A stretch of 64,000 nucleotides of DNA from Candidatus Cryptobacteroides gallistercoris. GTDB lineage: Bacteria > Bacteroidota > Bacteroidia > Bacteroidales > UBA932. The DNA lies in NCBI GenBank assembly GCA_017694835.1, contig JADIMJ010000047.1, forward strand, positions 1-64,000. The letters run 5' to 3'. Below the pieces are notes generated by a model, which saw only the letters and a list, made by a program, of their open reading frames with translations, was not told the origin of the DNA and did not search any database. Made by a program: the position numbers and the translations under genes. Positions within the stretch are counted from its first letter, which is position 1. Every line of letters starts with the position of its first letter. Shown here one piece after another: positions 48,820-58,801 of the stretch.

Positions 48820-50151
48820 CTATCGGATTAGTTCTGAAATCAGTGTGGCTGAAGTGCACGACAGGACCCTGACATGGACATATTCGCCTGTCCTGTGGCC
48901 TTCCGCCGGGAAAACGCACACTTTGTTGTTGCCGGCCCTGCCGAAGAGTTCATTCCCGTTCTTCTTGGACACGCCTTCAATCAGAATCCTGTGTGTCTTT
49001 CCGATTTCCCTGCGGTTGCTTTCCAGGCTCAGCCTGTTCTGGAGGGCTATTATTTCATTGAGCCTGGCGGTCTTGACTTCTTCCGGAACATCGTCCGGAA
49101 ATTTCCTTGCCGCAAGGGTACCCGGGCGCTCGGAATACTGGAACATGAATGCGGAGTCAAATCCGACTTCCTCCATGAGGGACAGGGTGTCCCTGTGGTC
49201 CTGTGCGGTTTCTCCGCAGAAGCCGGCTATGATGTCTGTCGTTATGCCGCAGTCGGGTATGACGCTCCTTATCTTGGCCACTCTTCCGAGATACCATTCC
49301 CTCGTATATTTCCGGCGCATCTTCTCAAGCATTGCATTGCTGCCGGACTGGACCGGAAGATGTATGTGGCTGCAGATGTTGTCGTACATGGCCATCGTGT
49401 AGATGACTTCGTCGCTGATGTCCTTGGGGTGTGAAGTCGAGAAGCGTACCCTGAGGTCCGGGCTGACCTTGGCCACTGATTCAAGCAGCTGGGCGAAATT
49501 GACATTGTCGTCCGGAGTGTCCGGGTCTTCCCAGAAATATGAGTCCACATTCTGGCCCAGGAGGCAGACTTCACGATATCCGCGGCAGAAGGCATCTTCG
49601 GCTTCCCGGATGATTGTTTTCGGGTCCCTGCTCCTTTCCGCCCCTCTTGTATACGGCACCACGCAGTAGGAGCATACATTGTTGCATCCCCTCATTATGG
49701 ATATGTAGGCGGACACGCCGTTCCTGTCCATCCTCAGCGGCGTGATGTCCGAATATGTCTCTTCGTGGGAAAGCAGCACATTTATCTGCGGATTGTCCGG
49801 CGTGACCGCCCTGAGCATCGCGGGCAGGCTCCTGTATGAGTCCGGTCCGGCCACTATGTCCACCGTATGGCTGTCAAGGAGCTTTTCCTTGAGCCTCTCT
49901 GCCATGCATCCCGTGATGCCTACAATCACGTCCCGCTTTGTCTTCTGTATGCGGAACTGCCCGATTCTGCCCCAGATGCGCTGCTCGGCATTGTCCCGGA
50001 TCGAGCATGTGTTGGCAAGAATCACATCCGCTTCTCCCATATCCTCCGTACGGACATATCCTGCGTCTTTCAGTATTGACAGTATCACTTCGCTGTCATT
50101 CACATTCATCTGGCAGCCGTATGTCTCGATATATACTTTTTTGTCCTGCAT
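48820..50151 (-). CDS. miaB: tRNA-2-methylthio-N6-dimethylallyladenosine synthase
   Basis: VYIETYGCQMNVNDSEV; MRGCNNVCSYCVVPYTRG radical SAM motif. Confidence 0.97.
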   Translation of the reverse strand: MQDKKVYIETYGCQMNVNDSEVILSILKDAGYVRTEDMGEADVILANTCSIRDNAEQRIWGRIGQFRIQKTKRDVIVGITGCMAERLKEKLLDSHTVDIVAGPDSYRSLPAMLRAVTPDNPQINVLLSHEETYSDITPLRMDRNGVSAYISIMRGCNNVCSYCVVPYTRGAERSRDPKTIIREAEDAFCRGYREVCLLGQNVDSYFWEDPDTPDDNVNFAQLLESVAKVSPDLRVRFSTSHPKDISDEVIYTMAMYDNICSHIHLPVQSGSNAMLEKMRRKYTREWYLGRVAKIRSVIPDCGITTDIIAGFCGETAQDHRDTLSLMEEVGFDSAFMFQYSERPGTLAARKFPDDVPEEVKTARLNEIIALQNRLSLESNRREIGKTHRILIEGVSKKNGNELFGRAGNNKVCVFPAEGHRTGEYVHVRVLSCTSATLISELIR

Positions 50152-50285
50152 GTCGCTGTATCTTGATTTATGTAACAATATGTGCGGCCAAGGCCATGCA
50201 GAGGCAAATATAAGGTTTTTAATCTGAATCTGATTTCTTTTATTATCTTTGCAAGGATGTAATTGTAGATATGGTGTATGAAATA

Positions 50286-50789
50286 ATGAAGAAACCGGCT
50301 CTTGTGCTGCTGCTTGCAGCTGTCCTCATGAGCCAGGGGTGCTCCCGGATGAAGGAAATAAGAGTCATTTCCTGCAGGCCGGAGTCCGTGTCGGTGCAGG
50401 GTCTCCGCGGCATACATGCGGAGGCGTCGGTGGAGGTGGACAATCCTGCACGGACAATATACATGTCGGACATCGAAGGGACTGTCTATGCCGGAGAGGA
50501 TGTCATCGGCCATTTCACGGCTGGGGATGTTACCCTTGAAGGCCGTACCGCCTCTGCATGTCCGGTGTCTCTGGATTTTACCCTTGACCGTTCAGTGTCG
50601 ATAATAGGCCTGCTTTCAATTGTCCGGAGCCTTGATGCGGATGACATCGTGCTTGACCTCAGTCTCAAGGCCAGGACCAAGGGGGGTGTCTCCAAGAAAG
50701 TCAGGCTGAAGAGGCTGCCTGTCTCCCATCTGGTCGGCAATGCCGGCTTTGCCGGAAATCTTGAAGATATCCGGGACATACTGTTATAA
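50286..50789 (+). CDS. LEA14/WHy-like lipoprotein
   Basis: Lipobox SQGCS; LRGIHAEASVEVDNPARTIYMSDIEGTVYAGEDVIGHFTAGDVTL. Confidence 0.65.
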   Translation: MKKPALVLLLAAVLMSQGCSRMKEIRVISCRPESVSVQGLRGIHAEASVEVDNPARTIYMSDIEGTVYAGEDVIGHFTAGDVTLEGRTASACPVSLDFTLDRSVSIIGLLSIVRSLDADDIVLDLSLKARTKGGVSKKVRLKRLPVSHLVGNAGFAGNLEDIRDILL

Positions 50790-50799
50790 TTTTTGAAAT

Positions 50800-51471
50800 A
50801 TGCCGAAAAAATTCCTATATGCATTTGCGGCTGTGATTTTCCTTTTGCCGCAGACACGGCAGCCTGCAATGGCGCAGCTGCCTGACGACCGCAACCTGTT
50901 TCCACAGTCATCCGGCATGAATGCGGCTGACACTTCGGATTTCGTTGTGCCCGAGGGCTTTGCGGTCCGTGATACGATAGTGTACCGTCCTGCTCCGGCG
51001 GTTGACTCCACTCTTGCCGGGAAGAATATATTTGCCGTGCTGCCGTCCAGAGTCAAGGGCAACCCGGCAGATGTCCGCGTATACCAGTCTTCCGATATCC
51101 TCAATTCCATGAATGCTCATTTTGAGGCTAACAGGGGCAGGGAAATCAGCGGCTATCGGGTGCGCATCTTCTTTGACAACAAGCAGACGGCAAGGAATGA
51201 ATCGCAGGAAGTGATGGAGAGGTTTTCCTCCGAATATCACGATGTGCCTGTGTACAGAAGCTATGTGAACCCGTACTTCAAGGTGACGGCAGGAGACTTC
51301 CGGTCAAAGTCCGAGGCAATGCAGCTTCTGCGCAGGATCAGAAGTGAATTTCCGGCGGCATTCATCGTCAGGGAAAAGTCAATCAACTACCCTGCCGTCG
51401 ACAGGAACAAGGCTATGGTGGCGGATACCGTCAGGGTCCTGTACCGTATTGCAGAAGAAACCACAATTTAG
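50800..51471 (+). CDS. Exported protein with SPOR-like domain
   Basis: ISGYRVRIFFDNKQTARNESQEVMERFSSEYHDVPVYRSYVNPYFKVTAGDFRSKSEAMQLLRRIRSEFPAAFIV. Confidence 0.75.
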   Translation: MPKKFLYAFAAVIFLLPQTRQPAMAQLPDDRNLFPQSSGMNAADTSDFVVPEGFAVRDTIVYRPAPAVDSTLAGKNIFAVLPSRVKGNPADVRVYQSSDILNSMNAHFEANRGREISGYRVRIFFDNKQTARNESQEVMERFSSEYHDVPVYRSYVNPYFKVTAGDFRSKSEAMQLLRRIRSEFPAAFIVREKSINYPAVDRNKAMVADTVRVLYRIAEETTI

Positions 51472-51476
51472 AAGCC

Positions 51477-52889
51477 ATGCTGAAACAAGGACTAGAACTC
51501 AAGCAGACACAGAAGCTCTCACCCCTGCAGATACAGACTATCAAGCTGATAGAACTGCCTACGCAGGAGCTGGAGCAGCGTATCCGCAAGGAGTTGGAGG
51601 AAAATCCGGTCCTGGACGAGAATGTGGCTTCGGAAACAGAGGATCCGGAAGAGGCTCCACGTGAGGTCTCTCTTTCCGACTACAAGGAAGACGACTCCAT
51701 CCCGAGCTACAGGCTGCGCGTCAACAACTACGGCAAGGATGAACGCCCCCAGTACAATACTTTTTCAGTAAAGGAGAGTTTCACGCAGAATCTGATGGAC
51801 CAGCTCGGATTCAGGAACCTGACCGAGCACCAGCATGCCGTAGCGGCCTTCATAATAGGCAGCCTTGATGCCGACGGCTATCTGCGCAGGGACATTTCAA
51901 GCCTTGTCGATGACCTGGCTTTCCGTGCGGGAGTGGAGACTGATGAACAGGAAGTCCTTGACATGCTGCATGTCATCCAGGAGTTTGACCCGCCAGGGGT
52001 CGGTGCAAGGGATTTGCGCGAATGTCTGCTCCTTCAGGTAAGGCACATCAGGCATACTCCGGATGTGCAGAATGCGGAGACAATACTCCGGGATTATTTC
52101 ACGGAGTTCACCAACAAGCATTTCCAGAAAATCATGGCGAAGATGGGCATAGATGAGTCCCAGATGAAGGCGGCCATGGCCAAGATATTGAAGCTCAATC
52201 CGTCGCCTGGAGGTCAGATTGACGACTCGTACAGCGACCAGGCCCAGCAGATAGTGCCTGACTTCGTGCTTACATATGAGAACGGCGAGCCCCGCCTGAC
52301 CATGCCGCGCTTTTCCATACCGGAGCTCCGTGTCAACAGGAAATATGCCAACATACTCCTTGAGGCGGCCAATTCGTCCGAAAGAGAAAAGAAGGAGGCC
52401 GCGACATTCGTCAAGAAGAAACTGGACTCCGCCAAATGGTTCGTCGAAGCCATCAAGCAGCGGCACAACACCCTCGAAAGCACGATGAAGGCCATCCTGG
52501 AATATCAGAAGGAATATTTCAGGGACGGGGATGAGTCGCATCTGAAGCCCATGGTCCTCAAGGATATAGCTGAAAAGACAGGGTTTGACATATCCACTAT
52601 TTCCAGAGTTGTCAACAGCAAATACATCGAAACTCCGTTCGGCATCTATTCGCTCAAATATTTCTTCTCGGAAGGCCTTGAAAACCAGGATGGCGAAGAG
52701 GTTTCGACCAGAGAAATCAAAAAGGCTCTCCAGGAATGTGTCGATTCAGAGGACAAGCGCAGGCCGCTGACTGATGACCAGCTCGTGGACGAGATGAACA
52801 AGCGCGGCTATAAAGTGGCCCGCCGGACCATCGCCAAATACCGCGACCAGCTGAATATTCCGAAAGCCCGTCTGCGCAAGGAACTGTAG
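51477..52889 (+). CDS. rpoN: RNA polymerase sigma-54 factor
   Basis: QTQKLSPLQIQTIKLIELPTQELEQRI; FDPPGVGARDLRECLLLQ; ARRTIAKYRDQLNIPKARLRK RpoN box. Confidence 0.97.
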   Translation: MLKQGLELKQTQKLSPLQIQTIKLIELPTQELEQRIRKELEENPVLDENVASETEDPEEAPREVSLSDYKEDDSIPSYRLRVNNYGKDERPQYNTFSVKESFTQNLMDQLGFRNLTEHQHAVAAFIIGSLDADGYLRRDISSLVDDLAFRAGVETDEQEVLDMLHVIQEFDPPGVGARDLRECLLLQVRHIRHTPDVQNAETILRDYFTEFTNKHFQKIMAKMGIDESQMKAAMAKILKLNPSPGGQIDDSYSDQAQQIVPDFVLTYENGEPRLTMPRFSIPELRVNRKYANILLEAANSSEREKKEAATFVKKKLDSAKWFVEAIKQRHNTLESTMKAILEYQKEYFRDGDESHLKPMVLKDIAEKTGFDISTISRVVNSKYIETPFGIYSLKYFFSEGLENQDGEEVSTREIKKALQECVDSEDKRRPLTDDQLVDEMNKRGYKVARRTIAKYRDQLNIPKARLRKEL

Positions 52890-52950
52890 ATCGGGCTCTC
52901 TTCAGGGAATATTCATTCTATCTTATTTATACCTGATTGTATCTTGTCTC

Positions 52951-53604
52951 CTATATCTTGTCGCCGTATGCGAGGTCTCCGGCGTCTCCGAGCCCCGGGA
53001 CAATATAGGAGTGCGTAGTCAGCTCCTCGTCGATGGCCGCCACCCACAGGGTGACCTTGTCTCCCGGAAGATGCTTGCGGATATAGTCGACTGCGAAGAT
53101 GCTTGACACCGGGCATACCAGATGTGTGTGTGCCGGCTCCCCGTCCTCAAGCAGCCTGTTGTAGGTCACCTCAAGGGAAGCCCCTGTCGCGAGCATTGTG
53201 TCCGCAAGAATAAGGGTCTTGCCTGTCAGGTCCGGGCTGCTCGCATATTCGATGTTGATGTGGAAGTCCTTGCCCCTGTCATATTTCCTGTAGGCGGCGA
53301 CAAATGCACTCTGGGCGTTGTCAAAGACATTCAGAATCCCCTGATGCAGAGGAAGTCCGGCCCGCAGGATCGTCGCGGCCACTATCTGGTTGTCATATGT
53401 CGCGATGTCCGCAATTCCCAGCGGTGTCTGCACTTTCTTCACGGAATAGTCCAGGACCCTGCTGATTTCATAGGCGAATATTTCCCCGACCCGCTCAAGA
53501 TTCCGGCGGAATCTCAGCATGTCTTTCTGGATGTCCTTGTCCCTGAGCTGTGCCATGAAATGGTTCAGCACGCTGTTGCTTTCTCCAAGATTGATGACTT
53601 TCAT
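52951..53604 (-). CDS. upp: Uracil phosphoribosyltransferase
   Basis: AATILRAGLPLHQGIL; LTGKTLILADTMLATGASLE; PGLGDAGDLAYG. A start at MKVINLGESNS is likely. Confidence 0.95.
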   Translation of the reverse strand: MKVINLGESNSVLNHFMAQLRDKDIQKDMLRFRRNLERVGEIFAYEISRVLDYSVKKVQTPLGIADIATYDNQIVAATILRAGLPLHQGILNVFDNAQSAFVAAYRKYDRGKDFHINIEYASSPDLTGKTLILADTMLATGASLEVTYNRLLEDGEPAHTHLVCPVSSIFAVDYIRKHLPGDKVTLWVAAIDEELTTHSYIVPGLGDAGDLAYGDKI

Positions 53605-53860
53605 GATTGGCGCTATTAAGTTTCCCGTCGGCAGGAAGAGCAAATATACAAAAACTCATCGGAAAGCTGAACAGTTTGTCCGCAAGTCATGGTTTTTCTG
53701 CCGATTTGTGACAAATTTTGATAATTCCGATTTGTAATAAATCGTAACATTAAATTTATCTCATTGTTTTGTCTGGCGGCTGGTTGCTTACAATCAGTGC
53801 TTAAATCTGAAAAATTTCGAATAAATCAATATGGAATCCGGCCGTCCCCGATGAATGCAA

Positions 53861-53894
53861 TTTGCATTAATTTTAAAAAATATATCTACTTTTG
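53861..53894 (+). promoter_or_regulatory. Promoter upstream of the lipoprotein/redox cluster
   Basis: TTTG-N22-TACTTTTG. Confidence 0.55.
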
Positions 53895-53987
53895 CGTTTC
53901 AAATCCACTGAATTTCATGGATATAATACCACAGTAACTGACACCTGCCCAAACTTTACATATAATTTTTAACCAATAGTTACATTT

Positions 53988-56621
53988 ATGAAAAATTCAA
54001 ATTATCTCGCCCTTTTGGCCGGCCTTGTCTTGGTCGGGGGGTGTATCGCCGGGTGTGACAACAAGGAGGACGACCTCAACAAGGTCAACCCGCAGGGAGC
54101 GTCGGTCGAACTGACAGTCAATTCATCTGATGCCAGCGGCGCCACTGTCACGGTGAAGACGGCGCACATCACTGAAGTGGCGTGGACCGTAGCCGCCGAA
54201 GAACCTGAAAACCTGAGCGCTGCCATTCTTTTTAAAGACGGGACGGTGCAGTCCTGTGAAGACGGCGAAAACACGGTGTCTGTCAGCGGGCTTGAGCCTT
54301 TGACTCACTACACATTCTACCTTGCCGCCAAAACCGACACTGACGAATACTACAGCGACGGTGAAAGTGAGATTGTCACAGCGGAATTTACAACTGCCGA
54401 CTTCACGGAGGACGTCACGATTGTCGACCGGACATACGACGGTTTTTCCGTGCATGTGAAAGTCCCGGAGAGCGTGAAGGAAGCGGGCAATGTCCTCCGC
54501 TACTCATACGGAAGTCTCGTGATGTACAATTCCAACAAATCCGGCTGGATGGCGCAGGCTGACGCACAGATGCTTGAAGTCAACGGCCAGGTCTACATCG
54601 AAGACTCCCAGACCATTGTCTACAACGAGGAGAATTCCTATTATACTGATGATGAGGGCAATGTCATAGTGCTTTATGACCCGCTTGTGCCAGGGGAGCC
54701 GGGTGTGTTCTTCGTCGGTGAATTCGCCTGGGGAGAATCTCTGTACGGCTGGGGTGAAGGCTATTACTCCGCCCTGTTCGACTTTGACGGCTGGTACAAT
54801 GACATGGAAAATGAAGATGCCTACTGGACAGGACATTTCAAGAAAATCAATGTCCGCGCACGCGAGCCGGAAGTCCTTGATGCTACAGTCGATGTTGACT
54901 GCTCGGATGTCCAGGCGGTGACCGGAACCGTTAGATTTACTCCGGATCCTGAAGTATACCAGTACTGCGTATGCGTCATGGACCACGCTGCATACCTCTC
55001 CATGCTTGAACTTCTTGACAACAACGAGGAATATCTGCAGTGGTTCACCACATCATACTATGCGTCCACGATGCTCGGAATGCAGACATTCCAGGGCAAT
55101 GTTGAAATGGACCTCACCCAATACTACTACCTTGAGGAACAGTCCCACTATCATGTGCTCGTGACTGCAATGGGTGATGCGGAAGGCACGACACAGTCAT
55201 TCAGCCACATTGAGTTTGACACTACGGAGAAGTCCATGGCTGCTCCGGAGGTCACGGTCACTGCCATACCTAATCCGTCAGGAGAAGAAGACCCGTTTGA
55301 AGTCTGGTTCAACATAAAGAATACCGGAAGCGTGGAAGTGGCATCCGCAATGTATGCCGCCAACTATGAGAGGGAATGGGCTGGGGCCCTGCAGCAGGGC
55401 ATGACCTACGCCGACATCACGGCAAGCGGCAACAGCTTCACTTCTGCAGAAGTGGCCCAGATCAACACGGCTGAAGGATATGATGTGGCATTCTCCACTC
55501 TTGACGACATGACGACAGTCCTGGCAGTGCTTGCCTACAACATAGAGGAGACTCCTAATGACCTTAATGCACAAGACTGCCCTGCAATAGCTTCGGCGAC
55601 TTCAATCCCGCAGCCTGATGCCGAAAGAGTGGATTCTGAACTCTTCTCTGCCCTTGAGGGTGAATGGACGATGACGGCTGATGTTTACAAGAATGAATAC
55701 AGCTACGAGACATACACATGGGAGACGGTGCATATGGAAGACCAGACCACGAAAGTCACAATCTATGACGGAATCGAGGACTATCCGGAAACTCTTCCTG
55801 AGGATGTCTATGACATCTATCTCGCAGCGGGCCTGTCAAGGGAGGAGGCAACTGCATATTATGAGGAATTCAAGATGGAGGCTGAGGCATTCAATGCCAA
55901 GGTACGCGGGCAGAACCGTCTTCTCTGTCTCGGCTTCGGATATGATGACCCGGACAGCTATTATGGCCCGGTATACACTCCGACCACCCCTTACGAGCTC
56001 TTCTGCAATGCGGAATACAGCTCATACGATGTTGCTTCGCTGTTCTATGACTTCGGTCCGAAGTGGTATCTGCAGGTGGATGCGGACGGCAACGTCAGCG
56101 TTCCTGTCAATTCGGAAAGGATGTATCCGCTTCAGGCATGGACGGACAATAATATCTATTATCTCGCAGGTGTCGGGGAAGACGGATATGTGTCAGTCGG
56201 AGAAGGAGGGGAGAACTTGTACTTCCCTGCCAATGTCGCTTCCGACAACAACACGGTGACAGTCAGTCCTATGACGCTCACCACAACTTCAGGGGAAGGC
56301 CTGTTCTACCCTAATGGAATATACTTGAGCTACGGCTCGGCAGTGGTGGGCGGCTATACTGTTGACTCAGAGGTCACTCTTACCAGAGGCTGGACAGGTG
56401 TCTCCGCGCAGGCTGCTGCATCCTCATCAAAGGCAGAATCTCTGAAACTGCAGCCGGCCAACGGAATGTATACTGTATCCCCTGTGCCTCAGCACAAGTC
56501 AAGGACATCATTCCTCACTGCAAAGAGCTACAAGAAAGCCGAAGGCCTCAGAATTGTGACCGGAGAAGAGTTTGAGCAGAATCTCAGGACTTTTGCCCAG
56601 GAAAGAAATTCCCGCAGATAG
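53988..56621 (+). CDS. Large lipoprotein, Fn3-like repeats, unknown function
   Basis: Lipobox VLVGGCIAGC; repeated 'VSGLEPLTHYTFYLAAKT'-type segments; acidic, Tyr-rich. Confidence 0.75.
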   Translation: MKNSNYLALLAGLVLVGGCIAGCDNKEDDLNKVNPQGASVELTVNSSDASGATVTVKTAHITEVAWTVAAEEPENLSAAILFKDGTVQSCEDGENTVSVSGLEPLTHYTFYLAAKTDTDEYYSDGESEIVTAEFTTADFTEDVTIVDRTYDGFSVHVKVPESVKEAGNVLRYSYGSLVMYNSNKSGWMAQADAQMLEVNGQVYIEDSQTIVYNEENSYYTDDEGNVIVLYDPLVPGEPGVFFVGEFAWGESLYGWGEGYYSALFDFDGWYNDMENEDAYWTGHFKKINVRAREPEVLDATVDVDCSDVQAVTGTVRFTPDPEVYQYCVCVMDHAAYLSMLELLDNNEEYLQWFTTSYYASTMLGMQTFQGNVEMDLTQYYYLEEQSHYHVLVTAMGDAEGTTQSFSHIEFDTTEKSMAAPEVTVTAIPNPSGEEDPFEVWFNIKNTGSVEVASAMYAANYEREWAGALQQGMTYADITASGNSFTSAEVAQINTAEGYDVAFSTLDDMTTVLAVLAYNIEETPNDLNAQDCPAIASATSIPQPDAERVDSELFSALEGEWTMTADVYKNEYSYETYTWETVHMEDQTTKVTIYDGIEDYPETLPEDVYDIYLAAGLSREEATAYYEEFKMEAEAFNAKVRGQNRLLCLGFGYDDPDSYYGPVYTPTTPYELFCNAEYSSYDVASLFYDFGPKWYLQVDADGNVSVPVNSERMYPLQAWTDNNIYYLAGVGEDGYVSVGEGGENLYFPANVASDNNTVTVSPMTLTTTSGEGLFYPNGIYLSYGSAVVGGYTVDSEVTLTRGWTGVSAQAAASSSKAESLKLQPANGMYTVSPVPQHKSRTSFLTAKSYKKAEGLRIVTGEEFEQNLRTFAQERNSRR

Positions 56622-56631
56622 CAGACGCATC

Positions 56632-57144
56632 ATGATGAGAAATTTTTGGAAAATGCTTATTGTGGCGGCGGCATTGGCAGTCTCTGCCGTGTCCTCCGCC
56701 CAGACTCTGCCGGATGTTACAGTCGAGGATTCCCGGGGGAAAGAGATTGCGGTAAGGTCCCTGCTGACGGGCAGACCTATGATCATCTCCTATTGGTCCA
56801 TCGCCTGCAAACCCTGCATTCAGGAACTCAATGCCATCAATGATGTGATTGACGAATGGAGGGAAGAGGCAGACTTTGATGTGGTAGCTGTTTCGGTGGA
56901 TGACATCAGGCTGGTGGCCGGTGCCAGGGCCAAGGCTTCCGCACTGGGATGGGACTTCACCTGTGTCTATGACCCGAACCAGGATCTCAAGAGAGCCATG
57001 AATGTGAATCTTACTCCGCAGAGTTTTGTCGTTGACGCAGACGGGAAAATTGTATTCTCCCATACAGGGTATACGCCCGGAAGTGAGGAGCTGTTGTTTG
57101 AAAAGATTCTGGAAATCACCGAAACAGCTGATGGCAATGATTAA
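56632..57144 (+). CDS. TlpA-like extracytoplasmic thioredoxin-fold protein
   Basis: Signal peptide; ISYWSIACKPCIQELNAINDV (CKPC); NLTPQSFVVDADGKIVFSHTGYTPGSEE. Confidence 0.92.
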   Translation: MMRNFWKMLIVAAALAVSAVSSAQTLPDVTVEDSRGKEIAVRSLLTGRPMIISYWSIACKPCIQELNAINDVIDEWREEADFDVVAVSVDDIRLVAGARAKASALGWDFTCVYDPNQDLKRAMNVNLTPQSFVVDADGKIVFSHTGYTPGSEELLFEKILEITETADGND

Positions 57145-58735
57145 GAGATTTCTTGCGGCAGCTGCGGCTGCCGCTGCACTTTCTGTCTCTGCCGCCGGGC
57201 AGGTCAGGACAGGGGACGAGGGGCAGCTCTCGGCGAGCTTTGAGACCAACACCATATACTATGTGGACGACAAGGGTCTTGCTGGCTCCACACCGGATGA
57301 CCGTTTCGGTTCCAACAACTATCTCAAGATAGACTACAACTATAAGAAATTGTCCGCAGGCATCCAGCTGGAAGGATATTTTCCGGCCCTGTACGGATAT
57401 GAGCTCGGACAGCAGGCTGACCCGAAGAAATTCTTCCTCGGTTCGAAATACATAAGCTGGGATGATGAGAATTTCTCCGTACTTGTCGGCAATGTCTACG
57501 AGCAGTTCGGCAACGGCCTCATATTCAGAAGCTATGAAGACAGGCAGCTGGGACTGAACAATTCACTTGAAGGAGTGAGGGCCAGTTACAGTTTCTCCCG
57601 ATTCGTGGCCGTCAAGGGCATGTACGGGCGTCCGAGGCTGTATACGGATTATGCGGGCTCCTGGGTGAGGGGTCTCGACCTGAGCGTGTCTGTCGCTGAC
57701 ATCTTCAACTGGGACAATATCCTCCTGTCGGTCGAAGGCAGTTATGTCAACCGCTACGAGGCCCTGGACAAGGATGTGACCATGGACTTCTATTCCCTCG
57801 GACTGGACACACCGCAGCTCAACATGTATTCCGGAAGGGTCAATTTCGGGTGGAAAGGATTGTCTGTCAAAGGAGAATATGCTGCAAAGAGCAAGGATTT
57901 GCCTATGCCGGGCTCGTCCCGCGCAGTCAGGGGGGCAGCAATTTTCGGCGAGGCAATCTATTCATGGAAGTCTTTCAGCGTGTCCGGGACTTTCCGCATG
58001 ATTGAGAATATGGGCACTATGCTCACTCTCTACGGGTCCGGCACCGGAAATTCCCTCAATTATCTGCCGTCACTGACAAGGCAGTATACCTATATGCTTG
58101 CCAATCTCAACCCCTATCAGGTCAATGTGGCGGGAGAGACGTCCGGTCAGGTAGATGTATATTATTCCCTGAGAAACAGGAATGACAGGCACAGATACTG
58201 GAATTTCCATGCCAACTACTCCACCGCCTACACCCTCAACGGGTCACAGTCGGCGACAGGGAAAGTCCAGCTGATGTGGAGCGATGCCAATGTGGACATA
58301 GAGAGGCAGTGGAACAGGAAACTCAAGACCATCCTGCTCTATTCCCGCCAGCAGTGGAGTCCTTCTCACGGGGCGCAGGCGGAAACCTATGTCTCGAATA
58401 TCTTCGTCGGCGACGTGACCTACAAATTCGACAGGAAGAAATCCCTCAGGGCCGAAGTCCAGTATCTTCTTTCGTCAGACTATGAGGGAGACTGGGTCGC
58501 CGGGCTCGTTGAGTTCAGCTTTGCCCCCATGTGGAGCATATTCGCAAGCGATATGTACAATCTTGAAGGGACAAGGAAGAATTATTACAACGCCGGCTTC
58601 AGCTTTACCAAAGGCCGGACAAGAATCCAGCTCAGCTACGGCCGCAACAGGGCGGGCTACATCTGCTCCGGCGGAGTATGCCGCTATTCTCCTGCCTATA
58701 CCGGACTGAATCTGGCAATGACCACATCATTCTGA
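57131..58735 (+). CDS. DUF6029-like outer-membrane protein
   Basis: Signal peptide MIKRFLAAAAAAAALSVSAAGQ; beta-rich barrel-like sequence FETNTIYYVDDKGL...; overlaps the TlpA stop. Family call by gestalt. Confidence 0.7.
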   Translation: MAMIKRFLAAAAAAAALSVSAAGQVRTGDEGQLSASFETNTIYYVDDKGLAGSTPDDRFGSNNYLKIDYNYKKLSAGIQLEGYFPALYGYELGQQADPKKFFLGSKYISWDDENFSVLVGNVYEQFGNGLIFRSYEDRQLGLNNSLEGVRASYSFSRFVAVKGMYGRPRLYTDYAGSWVRGLDLSVSVADIFNWDNILLSVEGSYVNRYEALDKDVTMDFYSLGLDTPQLNMYSGRVNFGWKGLSVKGEYAAKSKDLPMPGSSRAVRGAAIFGEAIYSWKSFSVSGTFRMIENMGTMLTLYGSGTGNSLNYLPSLTRQYTYMLANLNPYQVNVAGETSGQVDVYYSLRNRNDRHRYWNFHANYSTAYTLNGSQSATGKVQLMWSDANVDIERQWNRKLKTILLYSRQQWSPSHGAQAETYVSNIFVGDVTYKFDRKKSLRAEVQYLLSSDYEGDWVAGLVEFSFAPMWSIFASDMYNLEGTRKNYYNAGFSFTKGRTRIQLSYGRNRAGYICSGGVCRYSPAYTGLNLAMTTSF

Positions 58736-58801
58736 TGCAGAAGAACTTCCCTGATAAGAAAATAAACAAATCAGACAGAAAAAATCAAAAGGATAAAAAA
58801 G